Positions 36,666-51,127 are shown, counted from the stretch's first letter. The stretch is 64,000 nt of DNA from Trogon surrucura (GCA_020746105.1 CM036622.1:15791987-15855986), one strand, 5' to 3'. Notes: generated from the letters alone by a model not told the origin. Program-made: numbers and translations.

Positions 36666-39600
36666 TGTGTTTTTAAGGAGCTGTGTGTAGCGTCCTGGTT
36701 TTGGGGTAGGAGGAAGGGGGGGCAATGAGCAAGAGACATTTTTCTACAAAATGTGCACAGAAGAACTGAATACTGGAAACAAAGGACTTCAAGTCTAATG
36801 ACCCTGAATTATACTTCTGAAGGTGATAGAACTAATAAATAATAAATAGTGAAAAGAAAATTAATGCTTTCCATGTTTCTTCCAGGTGCTCAAAATATAC
36901 TGGAGCTAACTGCGCTCTTTCCAGCACTCGCATGCTTTTTTCTTTTGTCTTATTTGTTCCTTTTCCTCACTGCTAGTCTGCCACTGACCATCAGCCCCTT
37001 CGGGCAAGGACTGTGCTCTCCATGTCCAGGAAGTGTTTGGCAGACCCTGGGCGGTAAGAATGTGCCTTTCAAAACTGACCAGGCAGTGCAGGGATTTACG
37101 CTTCCCTGAAGCCTCACACAATAGGAAGAGCATAGTGTGTTGACTCTTTGGTATTTGATATAGTCAGTCTTATGTGCTGGTAAACTGGTCTCAGCTCCTT
37201 TTCCTGATGACTGCGGTGGTGTAATCCAGCTTTGGTTGTGGTAGGCCCTGATGAATACCTGAATTTCAGGGGCACTGCTGTGGCTGCGCCTGGGCACGAC
37301 CCCTACCCTAGAATTAATTTCTTGTGTGAACCAAGTTAATGCGCAGGCACAGTCACATGTTAGGAAATCACTTGTCAGGAAGGAGCTGGTGGTGCTGCTC
37401 TGCCCTGGGGAGCCCTTTGCTGCGGTTCAGAGGGCTGCTGGTGCTGGCTGGTGAAGGACACAGCTCTCTCGCACCTGCAGGGCTGGACACTTACACAGCC
37501 TCCCCGTGCAGCTGCTCTGACAAAGCTCAGCAGTGAAGACTGTCCATGTTATACCTCTGGCAGACATAAATATGTGCCAACGCTTATCTTTTATGAAAAC
37601 AGTTGAGCAGCAATATCTATTGCTGCAGCCTGAGTGTGTGTGCAGGTGAAGTCTGCAGGCAGAAACAAGAACTCCCAGCTCCCTGCAGACACCTTCCTCC
37701 CTTTGCCAGGCCATGTCCGACTGAAACCAGCCTCTCTCCCCCCTCTGCCAAAGGTGCCAAGGTGGTGCCCACTGAGCCCGTTGAAGAGGAGATGGAAGGA
37801 GAACTGATTAAGATGTGAGAGAGGAAGCTCTGCTTACAAGGCTTTCCCAGCACGGGTGCCAGTGGGATGTCTGCTCGCCAACCCCACAGCAGCAGCCGCC
37901 TTCCCTGGACCTCCAGAGACACTGGGAGAATTTCCTCTTCAGCTATTTTCAGGCGGCATCTGCGTCTCTCACCAGCCATGGATGCCATGAGGCATGGTGC
38001 CAAAAAATCAGCAGCTTGGCAGCTTCTCTATACGGACTCAAGAAATGTATTCTGGATTATCTGTACCATCTGCCTCTCACAGGTGTTCATCTGGGAGGAG
38101 GGAGGAGGAGAAGGGCACCTGAGGGCACCAGAATTGAACAGAAAGTGGTTTATAGGGCAATACGCATTGTAGCAGCTGGTACTGATGGAGGAGGAATAGG
38201 TACTAATTCCTACCTTGGAAAGATTAATAAGTTTACTGCTCAGTTCTGCTGAAACTGGGTAAATCTCGAGTCCTTACCCCTTTGTCTGCCAGGGGGACAG
38301 AGGCGGTTTGGAGCAAAAATCCCCAGGGCTATGTGCTGGGGGAGAGAAGGTAACTTTCTGGGTAAGTTTGGAGAGGAACTATGTAGTGTGTGCCGTGTTT
38401 GTGGGTAAGTGGAATTTTGGAGTAAGCATCCACAGGCCATGAGTTTGGGTATTTTCAGCTACCACAAAATACTGCTGTCTCTCAGAAGACACCACAGAGG
38501 TCTCATCCTCCTTTATTCATGGTTAATCATTAATATTTTCCTGAAAGTGGAACTCTACTGGTTCTCACAGAACTACAAAGCCACATTTATAAATAAAGCT
38601 CTTATTTGTGAGGAGATGAAACCCTGATGGCAGCAAACACTTTGCTTTTCCACTGTGCTATAGAAACACTGTTTCCTGCCCCTCCCATGCAAAGAATGTG
38701 CAGCAACGGTCCCAGCACGGGCTGCACACCTACCGAAACCACTGGCTGCCCGCACTGGCATCGCGGGCACCCACAGCCAACCCCACCTCCTGGACAACTG
38801 TGAGTCGGCAGAAGCTGGAGCTTCTATACCTGCAAGGCCCTGGGTACCACCTGCCTGCATTACAGCTCTTTAATCTGTTGCAGCGAATTATTTGTCACAC
38901 TGAAGCAGAGAAACAGGCAGGAGGGTATTTGTGCTGTTTGGAGACAATCTTGAACTAACACTAGGTAGATCTGGCCTGTATCTTGGCTGGTAGATGGTCC
39001 TGCTGTCATCCTTGCTGTGGGTCTTGGAGAAGTCATGAAGCAACCAGGGAAGGCCATCACCACACCTTCCTCTGCCCCCTGTGATCCAACAACTCCTTTA
39101 AAGCCTGCAGAAGGCACAGGGACAGCTGGGCTTCCCACAGGAGCACCTCCACTCCCATTGACTTCAGAAGTTCTCATGGGAATAGAGCAGCTTTGCAGCT
39201 ACTCTTCAAGACAGAAGGCTGTGCAAGTCATGAAAGAGTTGCACAGGGGGGAAGAAAAGTAAAACCACTCTCTGTTCCTCATGTGCAAACTGTTGCTACA
39301 CAAGAAGGCAGTGCAGAGCTGGAGTGAGGAAGAGGTTGTTTCATGTGGTTTCCAGATAACCACTGATAACATGTATGATAGCAGCTGACCTTGCAATACA
39401 ATATTGCTACTTGTATTTTCTTTAAAAGTACAAAAAAACTGTGTTGCCTAGTGTAGATGAGAGGGGTGGTGGAGAAACAAGCTCAGAGCATCTCTAGTTG
39501 AAAGGGTGATGACTAGAGTAGCACTTTTCAGCTGCAGGTCTCCTCTTGTCTTCCTCTTGTGTCCATCATTGTCTGGAGCACATATTGTCTATGTTATTTA

Positions 39601-42600
39601 ACTCTAAAATATGGCCCTTCACCTTTAGCCATGCAGTTTTTCTAATTACCTGGCCTGAACCACAGGGTTTTCTTTTGCTTCATCTGTGAAGCTACTTACA
39701 GTACTTTTCAACACTCCTGCTACCACACCGGCTCTCGGGAAGTGTGTGATGCTCACCTGTTTGGTGGTTTCTTACCGCCATGCTTCAGGCCTGGTTGCAA
39801 GTTAGAGATTCTCCATCAGTGGCACTATGAGTAAGCCAGAGTCCTGATCCAAGCAATTTTAATTGGGTTCTCATGGGACTAAATATAAGTAATAAGGAAG
39901 CTTTGTTCTTTTGAACTAGAGCAGGAAAACCCTGACCGAGCTCAAGGAGGCTCACACTTGGTACATCAGCTATCCATATTGTATCGGTGTTCAACAAGTC
40001 CTGGTTTTATTCAATATACTAGATAACATCCATGTTTATTTCTCAGTGTGGATTTTCTATTTTTATCACTACATTTTTGTTCTTGAGTACAGAATAAAAA
40101 TACCCCAGATGCTAATGACTGTTTATCAGAAATGTAGAAAGTGGGGAAATTCAGACTCGGAAATTAAATTGCAATCACTTATAGGACAGTGCAAAAGATA
40201 TTCTCAGTTGCGTATGAGTACTGCTCATATGCCTTACGAAATGTATAAGGTTTTGTAAAGGCATTAATGTCTTTGGGCACCTTGTCATTTTTAATGTTAA
40301 CTTTTTGTGTCACTTGTTCTGCGGATGAAGGAGAGCAAACATCATATTAGTCCTTGTGAAAAGTGCCAGACTGACAGCCTTGAAAACAAGTGCTTAATAC
40401 ATCTCTGTGTCAAGCAGTACAGAGGCAGAAAAACTCACCCAAGGTGTACCGAGAGGAGCTGCATGAGATTTCTTGCCTGTGGGAAGAGAGAGGTACCTGA
40501 AAGCTGCCCTGGTCTTGCCTGTGTTGGATGCTGGAGAGGATCTTCGGGTGACGTAGGAGAGCCTATCTCAGCTGCAGCAGCAGGGGCCTGGGTGAGCTAC
40601 TGCAAGCGTCCCAAGATGATAGAAGCCACAGTCCCGGCTGACTCGCCAAATATTTGTATCAATACCTTATGTGCTCAGGCATTTTATGGTAAGTTGTGCC
40701 TCATCTTCAGGAGCACCTGTAAGTTCAGTTGCCACAGAGCCACATTTTGCAGAAGTTTTATGGATTTTGTAAATGAGATTTGCCCTGTATTACGTTTGCA
40801 CATGTATCAGACAATAAATTGCATAGCTGTGTGTGCGGGTCATTGGCAGGTGACTCCTCAAGGTTCCAGGGTCATCCCAATGACTTTCATTTAGCTCCTA
40901 CTTCTACTGATTTCACTGGCAACTGTAAGTCAAATTTTCTCACTATTGATATCAGCAAGGATTTTTGCTGTGTATGTAACAGCAATACTGAATACTGTGC
41001 ATTAAATGGGTTAGAAAAGATACAATAAGGCCCTTACTCTTCAGAAGTTTTCTATTACCTGATTGGTTTTGTTATAATATTATGATATTTAACTGCTTTA
41101 TGAAATTTTACGTGCCTACATATATGCATATATTCAATACCCCCGGTAACTTGGCCCATTCAGGAAGTCTGATGCTACTTATTTTATTTTGTCCTTAAGA
41201 AAATCCAGTTAAGTTGCTATGTTCAGGTCCATTCTAAATAGACTGGCTATCCTTTTATTCTTCCTCTCTCTAAAAAAAAATAAATAAAATAAATTTAAAA
41301 AGATCTATACAAATGGGTCACTGGTGCACTAACTCCTACTGGGAATATTTTCTCAGCTGGGAGTGACAAACTGTCAGTATTTTGCAGATCCTTTGAGGGC
41401 AGGGGGGAAAAAGAAGATGAACCAGAAAGGAAGGCTTGTCCATAAAGTGGGAAGCTCATCATGAATTAGAAAATCTGTGATGAGTTCCCTGTCCTGACAC
41501 TGATACCTCTGTGCCTTGAAGCTATGCAGGGAACGTCTCTTTAGTGTCTCTGGTCCCCCTCCAGTAGTTCTTCACCACATGGCCATGCATGTTGTGAGTC
41601 TCTCAGATCTGATTGTAATGAGGAACCATATCGAGAGCGAGCTGAGTTAGGTACGAGAGACAGCAAGATAATATCTGCCTTTATTAGGGGACAGATACTG
41701 CCTTGAAAAGCCAGGACATGGTTCCCTGCCGTTAGGATATGAACACAAGGATTGCTAAATGAATGGGTGTCATAACAGAAATAATAACACTGACCTCTAG
41801 TTTTCATCAGTCTTAATGTTGTTCCCTCATTATAACAAACTATTTACCCTTTGGCCTCATTTTATGCACGTGGGAATCAGATTATTGCCTCATAAAACAA
41901 AGGAGCAGTGAGATTATCACTTAAGTAATGGCTCCAGACATACTGTTAGCACAGTGTCACAGGCTGTTGCTGTACAACAGAGCATTATAACTCCTTTTGT
42001 TAGGGCACAGTCCCAGTAACACGGGCAGTGGAGCAGGTGGAAATGTCACAGGGTGAACGAGCATAGATTTCCATTCACCCTTGGAGCAGTCAATTCGCAG
42101 AATTTTATCCCTGCAACTTGTTAAACCTCAGGAAACTCATACCCATTTAGAAGTGATAGCTGCTGCCTCCGTGCCAAATTGCTTTACGAGTTCTAGATAG
42201 CTGGTTTTTTCCCCCCGGTATTTGCTGATAAAATGTTTGCACACTGTTACATGGGGAAATACAGAGCACTTGAGGAGGGTGGGAAAATGAAAAAAAAAAA
42301 AAAAAACAGCCTTGATAATTTAGGAGCTGGCATTTCAGAAGAAGAATGTCAATCAGTTTAGATCTTGTTGATGTTGAATCCTGGGGCTCTTCCTCCCTCC
42401 TTCTTTTTCTTCATGTTTGAAGCAGGCAGAATGATCCTATGTTAAGGGCGCATAGTCAGATACCTCTGCTGGGGATTCTCCTGACCGGCTTCAAGCACAC
42501 AGCGGTGACTGAAGTCCATGGAGACAAGGATCTGTAGGTATAACGCTGGCATTGCCTACACTTTCATCTCTGCTGCACACTGGCCCCTCTCCTCTCTTGC

Positions 42601-42744
42601 ACTGATCGTCGCTATTACATTTATCTCGGGAGAGGGGCCATCGTAGGCTGCATATTTATTAATCATTCTTACCTGCTTCTCTTTTTGTTCTTTGCTCTTG
42701 TTCTTTTCTGCATAGGGAGACAGAAAGGCAGGAGCATATCATAG

Positions 42745-42910
42745 CAGAAGTACTTACACAGCACTTTTTTTATCCACAGATCTCAAAGTGCTCTGCAAAG
42801 GTAAGTGCTAATACAACAAGTATCGTCGCTGTTTGTCAAGTCAGAGAAGCGAGGCTAAGAGAGAAATCCAAGGTCAAGCAGCAAGCTTCCACAGAGTGGG
42901 AGAGACTTTA
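42745..42910 (+). repeat. MIR-like ancient SINE relic
   Basis: The order of words fits the amniote MIR core: gcactttttt, ctcaaagtgctctgcaaagg, a degenerate block where tattatccccattttacag would be, gaggctaagagag, then ccaaggtcaagcagcaagc. It is heavily diverged. MIR elements are shared by all amniotes, so it says little about the species. Confidence 0.55.
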
Positions 42911-44159
42911 CAGCCTCCACACAGCATGTTGGGGTTTATGTTATCTTCTTCTTAAGCCAAGTAGCCTGGTGGAAAGACCTCTTTTGTCCTTAATCAGAGA
43001 CATTTTGACCAGCAGAAGACATCTTTTTAAGCAGCAATTCTGAGAGCTGCAGCACTGCATGTTTCAGCAGACAAGCCAGTGCAGTGTCCTGTTATCTGTA
43101 TTGTAGCTGTAGAGTTACTTTTTAGTTTGGACTCTGCAAAACTCCTTCCCGGCCTCTGCCTCTCGTAGATTTTAACTCGGCTGGCTGCGTAAGCAGGCTG
43201 CAAAGGTTGTGTAGGCATCAGGAAATTAATATAAACATCAGGAGATTTTGAAGAGGTAACTAACCCCCCCCAATTATTGGCAACTACCTCTGAACATCCC
43301 TCCCGCCCAGAGCCAGGGTCCAGCCACCCAGTGGGCAGACTCTGCCCCGATTACACAGACACAGCAGCAAAACCCTGATTTCCCTGAAAGTAGTGCTGTC
43401 TGCATAATATCACACTGCTGATTTTTATATTTCAATTCAGCTTTGTTTATCTTCTGAGAACGGTTATAAAAATAAAATCCAGATTTGTTTTTTTTAAGTG
43501 CTGATGAAGATGGGAGTCTGGATGTCTCAGGGATTAGGTAATGGGAGAGAGAGTCTTTGGCTTGAAGTCACCCATTCAGCTGTGGTCAGGCCAGCCGTGT
43601 GTTAGCATTTACAGTGTCTACTACCCCACATACTGAGAAGTTGGTGGTCTTACTCTGATGTGTAGCTCAAAAGGAACGTTTCACTTGCAATGCAAAGAGG
43701 ATTCATTAACAACAAGGCTGAGGAATACACGAGCATGGGAATTAAGCAGAGCTGAAACTTCTGGGCTATGCTGGGATTTTAGTACACTGGAAGATGCTGT
43801 GGGTAATGCTGACCACGCTGCACGTCTCTTGCAGGTAATGGATCTAGGGAAAAGTCTTCATTGCAATCAATCCAGCACCTTCTCAAAGGTCGTATCATCA
43901 CTTTAAAAGAGGCTGAACATTGTTATAATTTTCCTTTGATAATTGAAAATTTCACTAGCTTCAAGATTTAACTGACCCCTTTTGCGCTCATAACAGCACC
44001 TGAACTCCATGTAATTTTGTATATTATTATCTCACTGCAAATATTCTGTGGTTTCTTTTTCCCTTCTGATATAAGTACAATATCTGTAACACAGTACTTG
44101 CAGCCACTGCCAGGGCCTTGGACGGTTGTGGGGGGAGGAAATGTGAATTAAAAGTTGAT

Positions 44160-44290
44160 TTGAAAAAAGAAAATCCCTTCCTTAATGGTACCTTTGCAGC
44201 TGATTAGATTTGGTAATGGACTTGCAAATGAAGTTTAAACATTAATCTAAGAGCTCAATTAGGTAAAGTATTATGGTACAGCAGAGATTT
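44160..44290. promoter_or_regulatory. Candidate conserved non-coding element
   Basis: Holds gctgattagatttggtaatg, aaacattaatctaag and ctcaattaggtaaag. These AT-rich homeodomain-type words lie outside any repeat. Suggested on composition only. Confidence 0.2.
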
Positions 44291-47200
44291 CCTCCATTCC
44301 CCAAGCAAGTGAAAAAAAAAAACCACATTGAAAATTAAGGCAAAATCAGCTTCTTTTCTTTCTTGTCTTTTGAGAGGTTTAGTAGAGGTTGTTACTGAAT
44401 TAATGAAATACTATTGGTTCACACATCTTTTCTAATAAGTGAAACAGTAGAGGATATCGTTTATGTTTCTTGTAGCAGTTTCATACTGCAACTGGCAACA
44501 CAATTGAACAGCCGTAGGCCTGAAAATCTCTGAGCAAATGAGACCTTTCTGGGGATTAGCAAACCATCTGACTTTTTTGAATAAACTCTTAAGATTTCAC
44601 TTTGGACTGGGAATCATAAAATACACCTTTCAGTATGACCATGTTACTGGACCCCTTAGCGTTTGCCCGCAAAGGTTCAGACTGAAAGTCTCACTTAACC
44701 TCATGTTCAAATGGGAATTAAGCATATTATTAAAGTTAAGTGTCTTCTTAAGTACTGCTCTAAATAGAAATGCTTTCCTGAATCCAGAATAGCAGCAAAG
44801 AGTAATTCCTTCCACTGCAGGCCTTGAAGGGTGGAATGCCATAACCTACATTATGCAGGAGGTCAGATGAGAATGGTTGGCTCTAGTCATCCTGTTTGGA
44901 CCTCCAGCCGGTGAACAGGACACATCGTTGATCAAATAGCAACTTTCCAACTGGAGTATGTCCAGCACAAGCAAACAGTGTTTAGAATCATGAGAAGGAA
45001 ATAAAGACAGGCTCGGGTAATTAAACACAGGGGAGATTTTTTTTCCATTCACAAGCCTCAGCCATCAGTGTTTTGGATAACTTGTTCTATTAAAAAGCTA
45101 TCTTGCTACAATGTATTTGAACAATCTTTTATTCTGCTCATTCTATTAAGGTTGCTCTAAAATTATTCCACTGAGTATTGCCAGGAGCTTTGAGACCTTT
45201 AACACACAGCATTAAGCAGAAATGAATAAAGACTTGGCTAAAATAACACATGGCGACTCACTTAAACGGCACTGTCAAGACATTTTATGTACTTTTGCTT
45301 TTACTCTGCTTTGTCTATAATATTCTTCTGAGAAGCCTGGAAATACTTGCTTCTTCTCACTGGCACTTGGTCCCTTACGCTGTGCGAATAGAGGTTGTCT
45401 TCAGCAGCAGCGTGAGTCAGCCTGGCTTTTTCCTCTTAAGGGTCTCAGCTTGCACAGTTCACTGTTCTGCTGGACCATCTTCGCTGTGGGTCAGCCGTAT
45501 AGGTGTCCCAATAATTCCTCCTGCACATCCATGTGATAAAGAGAGTATCCGAAATGCAGAATTGGTAGTCCATAAAAGCTAATGACTCTGAGATTTTTAA
45601 ATATATACTCTTGGAAAGCAGTATAATATTTGCATTCAGGTATAAAAATGTCCTCACAGTACCGAATCCAGGTGATGCTGATTTTGTGAAAGAACTCAGC
45701 TGTCCACTGCGGTCTCCCACCACAAGAGCTGTGCTCAGTGAGAGACACTGACTCCACACGTACCTAGTGCTGACTTACAAGAAAAGATGTCCCACAGGGA
45801 GGACAACCGGAGTGGGAAAACCATTCTGCTGGCTGTGACCATTCATCAGTGGATGAGAGCACAGAGGATGCCTCAGGTATACAAGCTTTATAGCATCAGC
45901 TGGGCTCATGTAGTAGGGTGAGTACAGAGCAGCTCAGTGTAGCCGTCCAAACCATCTCCTTCAGATGGGGGCTGACAGGCTCGGCTGCAACACTTTGTGT
46001 GAGCTAGAAGTCTCCCCCGGGCTGTGCCTCATATGGCTTCCCTGGTCCCACATCTTCTTGTACTCCGGTGCTTTTGCAACACATACATCACGGCTCCTCC
46101 CTCCCCCTCTCACTGTCATTTGGCTGCCTCAGGAGCAGCCGGAATGTGAAGCCAGAAGACTACGTACTGATTCAGTTCTCTCTGAGGTTGCACCAGAGCT
46201 CTGCCAGTTTTAACTTGCTTAGAAATGTGGGGCTTTTTATAAGCACTAAAGTCAGGTTCTCTTCTCATCTATGCTGGCATCAACCAGAAGGTTGACAACA
46301 AGAGCCAGTGAGATCTGACTTAATGTACAGTCTTAATTCCTCTCCAAGTCTCCTAACAAAGTGTAGATGCCACTACAGAACTGTTGCCTGTCAGCAGCTA
46401 AATAAAACCATGTTGGAAGTAGTTGCTAGGACCAGCTATTAAAAGGTTGCCTCCATTAGCTCAAGGGCTATCCTCTCCCACCATGCTCTTTACTGTTTCT
46501 CCACAGCCTTCTCATCCAGACCCGGAAACATCGAAAGTGACAGTTGTTGGTGACAGCACCTGCCTCTATGAGAAAAATATGAAAATCCAGTGCAGGAACA
46601 TCCCAGGAAATTAAACTGAAATGTCTTGATTTCAGGAAGAAGAAACATCCCAGGCAACTGAGATTTTGCAGTATTGTGAGGTGAGGGTTAGGGAGATTTC
46701 CATCACGCTTCACAGATCTACCAAGAGCAAGGCTCTTTAGAAGCCTTACTTCTTCTGTCTTTAAGGAGAAAGGCAACAGCCATTCAATAGCACTGTGTAA
46801 CACTTCCTAACAGCATATGACAAAATGGAAAGTGGAAATTGGACTTTTTTTTCAGAGATCATTGCCATTACTTTACTCACCAATTCTCTCTAACGAACTG
46901 TGCGATACAGCCCCAGGGGACCTTGCCTGAAGAAGAACAGTCCTCCCAAAGAAAGCTACTGTGAAAGCCCTCTTTGACATTTTCTTCCAGATTTGACAAT
47001 TTCATTGGCATGAGAAATCCTCCTTCACCCTTTCACAAACCATGCATGAGTATTGCTCACTCTCTACTTTTCTTTCAAAATCTTTGCGTGGAAAGAATTA
47101 AAATCTTCTGTGTAACCTCTCTGGAAGTTTTGTACCTCAAACACAGTTCTACTCAGATGAATATTCAGGGTAAGCTTGAAGTACTTTTCAATCTTTGTCC

Positions 47201-47348
47201 CTCAGTTGCATTTTGAAGAGCTCATTGAACCTAACCTGTAACAGGTAACAGATGTTTAAAGATAAAAGATCCCCTTCACTAGGGCTCTGGGTTCTCAAAG
47301 TGCATCAGCCCTCGCCTTGAGCTAATGCAAATTTTCACTTTGATATAC

Positions 47349-48059
47349 TGCCCTGGTTTGAGAGCACCAGGATACAAGTTCTCTGGGGCTCCTGGCACAG
47401 GTGTCAGTCACAGTAGGGAAGGGCAGCTGTGCCTGTGGGGAGGAGAGAATGGGTCAGGGGACCCAAATGGACCAATCACAGTGTTCCTTCCTATGTGCTC
47501 AGTATAAAAGGGCCCCTAAGATCAGCCCTTGGGTCTTTAGTGCTGCTGTGCTGTGAGGATTGCCATTGTCTCTTTGTCATTTCTCAATGTAGTGCTGCTG
47601 TTCCTGCCTCTTGTCTTCATGCTGCAGAGGAACACTGTTCATTGCGACAAGTTGTCTTGCCTTCACCTTCGTGGGTGGGAGCGGCATAGCTCCTTTTCTG
47701 TTTTTTGGGGGGCTGTTTTTGGGACTCTGGGCTCAGGTGCTCCCACCTTCTGCTGAGTCCAGCCTGGGACTTTTTTGCTTAGGACCTAGCTGTCATCCAG
47801 AAGGTGTGGGTTCCGTGTTAGTATGTTCTCTTGTATCTTAGAATTTATTTGTATTCTTATATAATATCTATATATAGTTTAACATCTTCACTGTTACTCC
47901 TAATATTATTTTTCTTTAAACTGATTCAAGGTTTTTTCCCAACCTCAAATTCCTTCTCCCTGGTTCTCTTATTATCATATTCTGGAAGGCTGGGCGGGGA
48001 GGGGGTCACAGAGAGTGTCTGTTAAAGTTTGGTGGCTGACACAGCCTTAAACTTCAACA
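47349..48059 (+). mobile_element. Solo LTR, copy E
   Basis: It starts TGCCCTGGTTTGAG (one change from the family start) and ends cttaaacttcaaca. The flanks TATAC (47344-47348) and TATTC (48060-48064) match at 4 of 5 bases and look like a target duplication. CCAAT and TATAAAAG are intact. The length of 711 and the full colinearity with copies A and B show a complete LTR with no internal retroviral sequence attached. Confidence 0.87.
47472..47510 (+). promoter_or_regulatory. LTR copy E promoter: CCAAT (47472-47476) and TATAAAAG (47503-47510)
   Basis: Both boxes are in the family position and intact. Rightward transcription would begin near 47535. Confidence 0.65.
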
Positions 48060-49921
48060 TATTCTTACAGTGACATGGTCCTGTGAGGGTATTGTCCTTT
48101 ATATTTCCTTTGAATTAGCTTTGTGTCAGCTCTTTCCCTCACAAACAGAGCCCAGACTCGTGCCTGCACTATGGGACCCAACAAGTAGCCACCCACCCCT
48201 TGGCCCACTGTAAGAGAGAGGTAACATGACAAATACTTCGAGTAACGTATTATAGAGCAGGTGATGTATAGTACCTCTCTGGCAGGGTTAACACATCTGA
48301 GCACTTGGGGTACTTTTGAGACAAGGTAGTTGAGATTTATTTTAGTGTATTTGCTTGAGGGCATAGTTAGAGTTGAATTTTGTCTCCATACCCGTACTGT
48401 TTATGTGTGCATGGGCATTTTTATACATGTGTATATATATATATTGTAGGTACATTGCTTTGGCTGGGTGCTCTTCAGATTCAGGACACAAGAAGTGAAC
48501 AGTCTCATAATTCACTATTAACATTCACAGATCTTTCTAGCCTCCTAAACCATAACTGTTTTCTATGTTTTGTAAGATCAGACGACAAGGACCACTGCCT
48601 CCTAACAGTGCCTCATAACACTGAGTATTGAAGTTGGACATCATATTAGACTGCAGAACTGCAGCCAGTAATCACTGTTCAAAGCATATCTCTGACATAA
48701 GCATAAATATTGCTCATTAAACATTATGGGAGAGAAATATAAAAATCTTACCTGGTATCTCATTGAAGCAGCAAATGGCATAGGCAAAGCATGTGCTACA
48801 AGCAGCTCTATAAATCTTTCTACAAGGTAGGATATCGAGCATTGAAGAGTTAGTTTGTCATCATGTTCATCTACAGGCAAGAAGTAGGTTCCTGGGGAAA
48901 CAAGTTTAAATGTTTCCAGAGGTGCTCAGCCATGGCAACGTCAGCACCCTGTTTGAGACCTCAGTAGCTCTCCATATGACTGGGAAGTACAACTGCTTCT
49001 GATAGACAACACAGTGGGATGAAACATGACATCTCCGTCCTTTCTGAGGCAAAGCTCCTGCTAAAGTCAATGAGAATTTGGCATCGGTATCAGCAGCTGG
49101 CCTGGCCTTTCAAAATAAGGTATTGGTACATGGTTTTCAGGTCAGTTACCAGCAGAGATTTGCTTCTGTGGGAGGTGTTCCAGGGCAAAAAAAAAGTAAT
49201 AAAAAAAATCAGACTAGCGCTTTTGTTAGTTACATCTGTACAAAATCTGTGCCTGGATCAAGCCAAAGGTTTAGGATTCATTGGATAGTGTTAGTTTGCT
49301 GGAAGCAAATTAATGTATTCAAAACTCCAGTCCAGGCAAGATCAACCATACTTTAGCACTCACTAAGCTGATGAAACTGAAGCCTTGCAGGCACAGCCAG
49401 GCTTCAATTCAGCATTTGTCTCCGTGAAAGAGGGCAGACAGTCATGTGCAGCTCTGCCTGTGCTCCAAGCCAGGCAGATGTGAGGCAGCCAAGAAGTCCT
49501 AGTGAAGCTTGTGTATTGCATCCAGTGTGTCATATATACTCCTGATTAGTTATCCGTTTCCAGTTTTGGAAGACATCTATCCATATGTGGATTAATTATG
49601 TGTCACATGCTCCTTTTACAATCAAAAAGTGATATCAGCATTTTCCTGCAGCTACAGAAACCCCTTTATGATGAGAGTCTTGTAGGTCGACACCCCTTCC
49701 TATAGGTAAATTGGAAAGGTGGGGAGAAGGGAGAGGAGAAATAAACTTACTTGAAATTTTTCTTAGATGTAATTTGCTTACTGTGAACTATGGACTTTGC
49801 ATTTTAAATAATTAAGCCAAACATAACACGCAGGTAGCTCACATAGGACTCCTAAAAATCTCTGCTGTCCACAAAAATAACCAGGTGGTAAGAGATGCTA
49901 AGTATCTACTATAGTTTCAGT

Positions 49922-49970
49922 ACTCAGCACTCTTGAAAATCAGGCCACTTGATTTAGGCAGCTAAACAGG
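49922..49970. repeat. Possible ancient amniote repeat scrap
   Basis: The phrase cttgaaaatcaggccact followed by gatttaggcagctaaa resembles wording I associate with old repeats in reptile and bird DNA. It is too short for a firm call. Confidence 0.3.
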
Positions 49971-51108
49971 TACACTGGAAATGGCTTGCCTTAATTAGTT
50001 CCCCAGTTACATAGATTATTAGAAAAATAACTAAAGAAGCATTTTTTTTCAGGAGACAAAATATAATGCAGTGTTAAACCATTAAGCGTAATTTGCATGA
50101 AATGTGGTGTGCACACACAACTCTCTCTATTTGAACTTCACAGCCTTTCTGTATAATATACTAGTAATAATTTTCCCCTTGTAATACTCAGTAGGTTTCT
50201 CTTGCTTTGGGGGATATTAGGTGAACTCTTTTGTAGGTAAAATGACAACTGCAAATGAATGGTAAGATTGTGCAGCTGAGTGGATAAAATACTTTAAATT
50301 ATGGCACTATGATAAAGACACCTCTGCAAAGGTTGCAAATCATTTTTCATTTTAAGGTCAGTGTTCATGATTCCACTAACATTTTTAGAGAGGTTTATGA
50401 ACGAGGTTCATTCTGTTTCAATGTATTACAGGGCTGTATCTGCAGAAAGCTTTCTGTGCCTGCAGAGAACCTGCTCATATTTCATAGCAAGGGAAATTCT
50501 TTTATTTGGCACTAAATATCGTGAATCCAGTCTAGATTCTTTCTCCTCCAGCTCAAGTGGTAGGCTCTCTTCTTCTAATCATAGGCCCAGCTTGCACTAA
50601 TAATAAGGGTCACAAGCTTGCACATAGAGAGGAGGATATCTTAATTTAGAAAGATAACTCATGAGAGATTGCTGGATTTCAAATTTAGGAATTTTCATAG
50701 AATTTATACAGGTGAATTATGCAAGCGCTCAGGAGACTGTAAAATAAATCTCTCAAATATCTCACTACAATATTAGGAGATTAGCTCTTTACAGGGCTGT
50801 CTGCACTAGGAAAAATAATGTCTGTTTTGAAGAGCAGCCCAGCTGCAGTACTGCACTGGTAGGCTGTGCACAAGAGTGCAGAGGACTCAGTCTTATCACT
50901 CTGTCACCACTGGTGCTGTGAAACTAATACAAGTTTTCCTTGTGGCTTAGCTCCATAAAAGCTGATGTTAGTTTTTTCTTGACGAATGCAGTCTGAAAGC
51001 CGTGATTTCCTATGCATCTTTTGGGAGAAATTAATTCAGGAAGGTGCCTTGATGGGTTGGAATTTTTTCCCAGGTTCTGCCCTCAGTTGGCTTGTCAGAG
51101 AAAAGGGT

Positions 51109-51127
51109 AAAAAAAAAAAAAAAAAAA
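51109..51127. repeat. Run of 19 A
   Basis: An uninterrupted homopolymer with no retrocopy body recognised on its left side. Confidence 0.9.

Larger units (their letters stand above)
36057..47348. other. Non-coding stretch between LTR copies D and E
   Basis: No gene is supported. It holds a possible old transposon relic (36593-36665), a MIR-like relic (42745-42910), A-runs at 41271-41300 and 42290-42306, and an AT-rich candidate regulatory block (44160-44290). The 195-codon frame at 40307-40894 begins with GTG, is cysteine-rich and has no recognisable domain; I treat it as chance. Confidence 0.5.

Noticed and set aside
36689-36720. Start of another LTR (gtcctggttttggggtagg)
   Set aside because: Only about ten bases resemble the family start. 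The CCAAT/TATA section and the LTR end do not follow.
40307-40894. 195-codon frame, longest outside repeats
   Set aside because: It starts with GTG, has no domain, signal or homologue I recognise, no promoter context and no splice sites that make sense in a vertebrate gene. A single frame of this size is expected by chance in 64 kb read six ways.
42786-42796. Splice donor aaaggtaagt
   Set aside because: It lies within the MIR-like relic, with no open exon or acceptor to its left.
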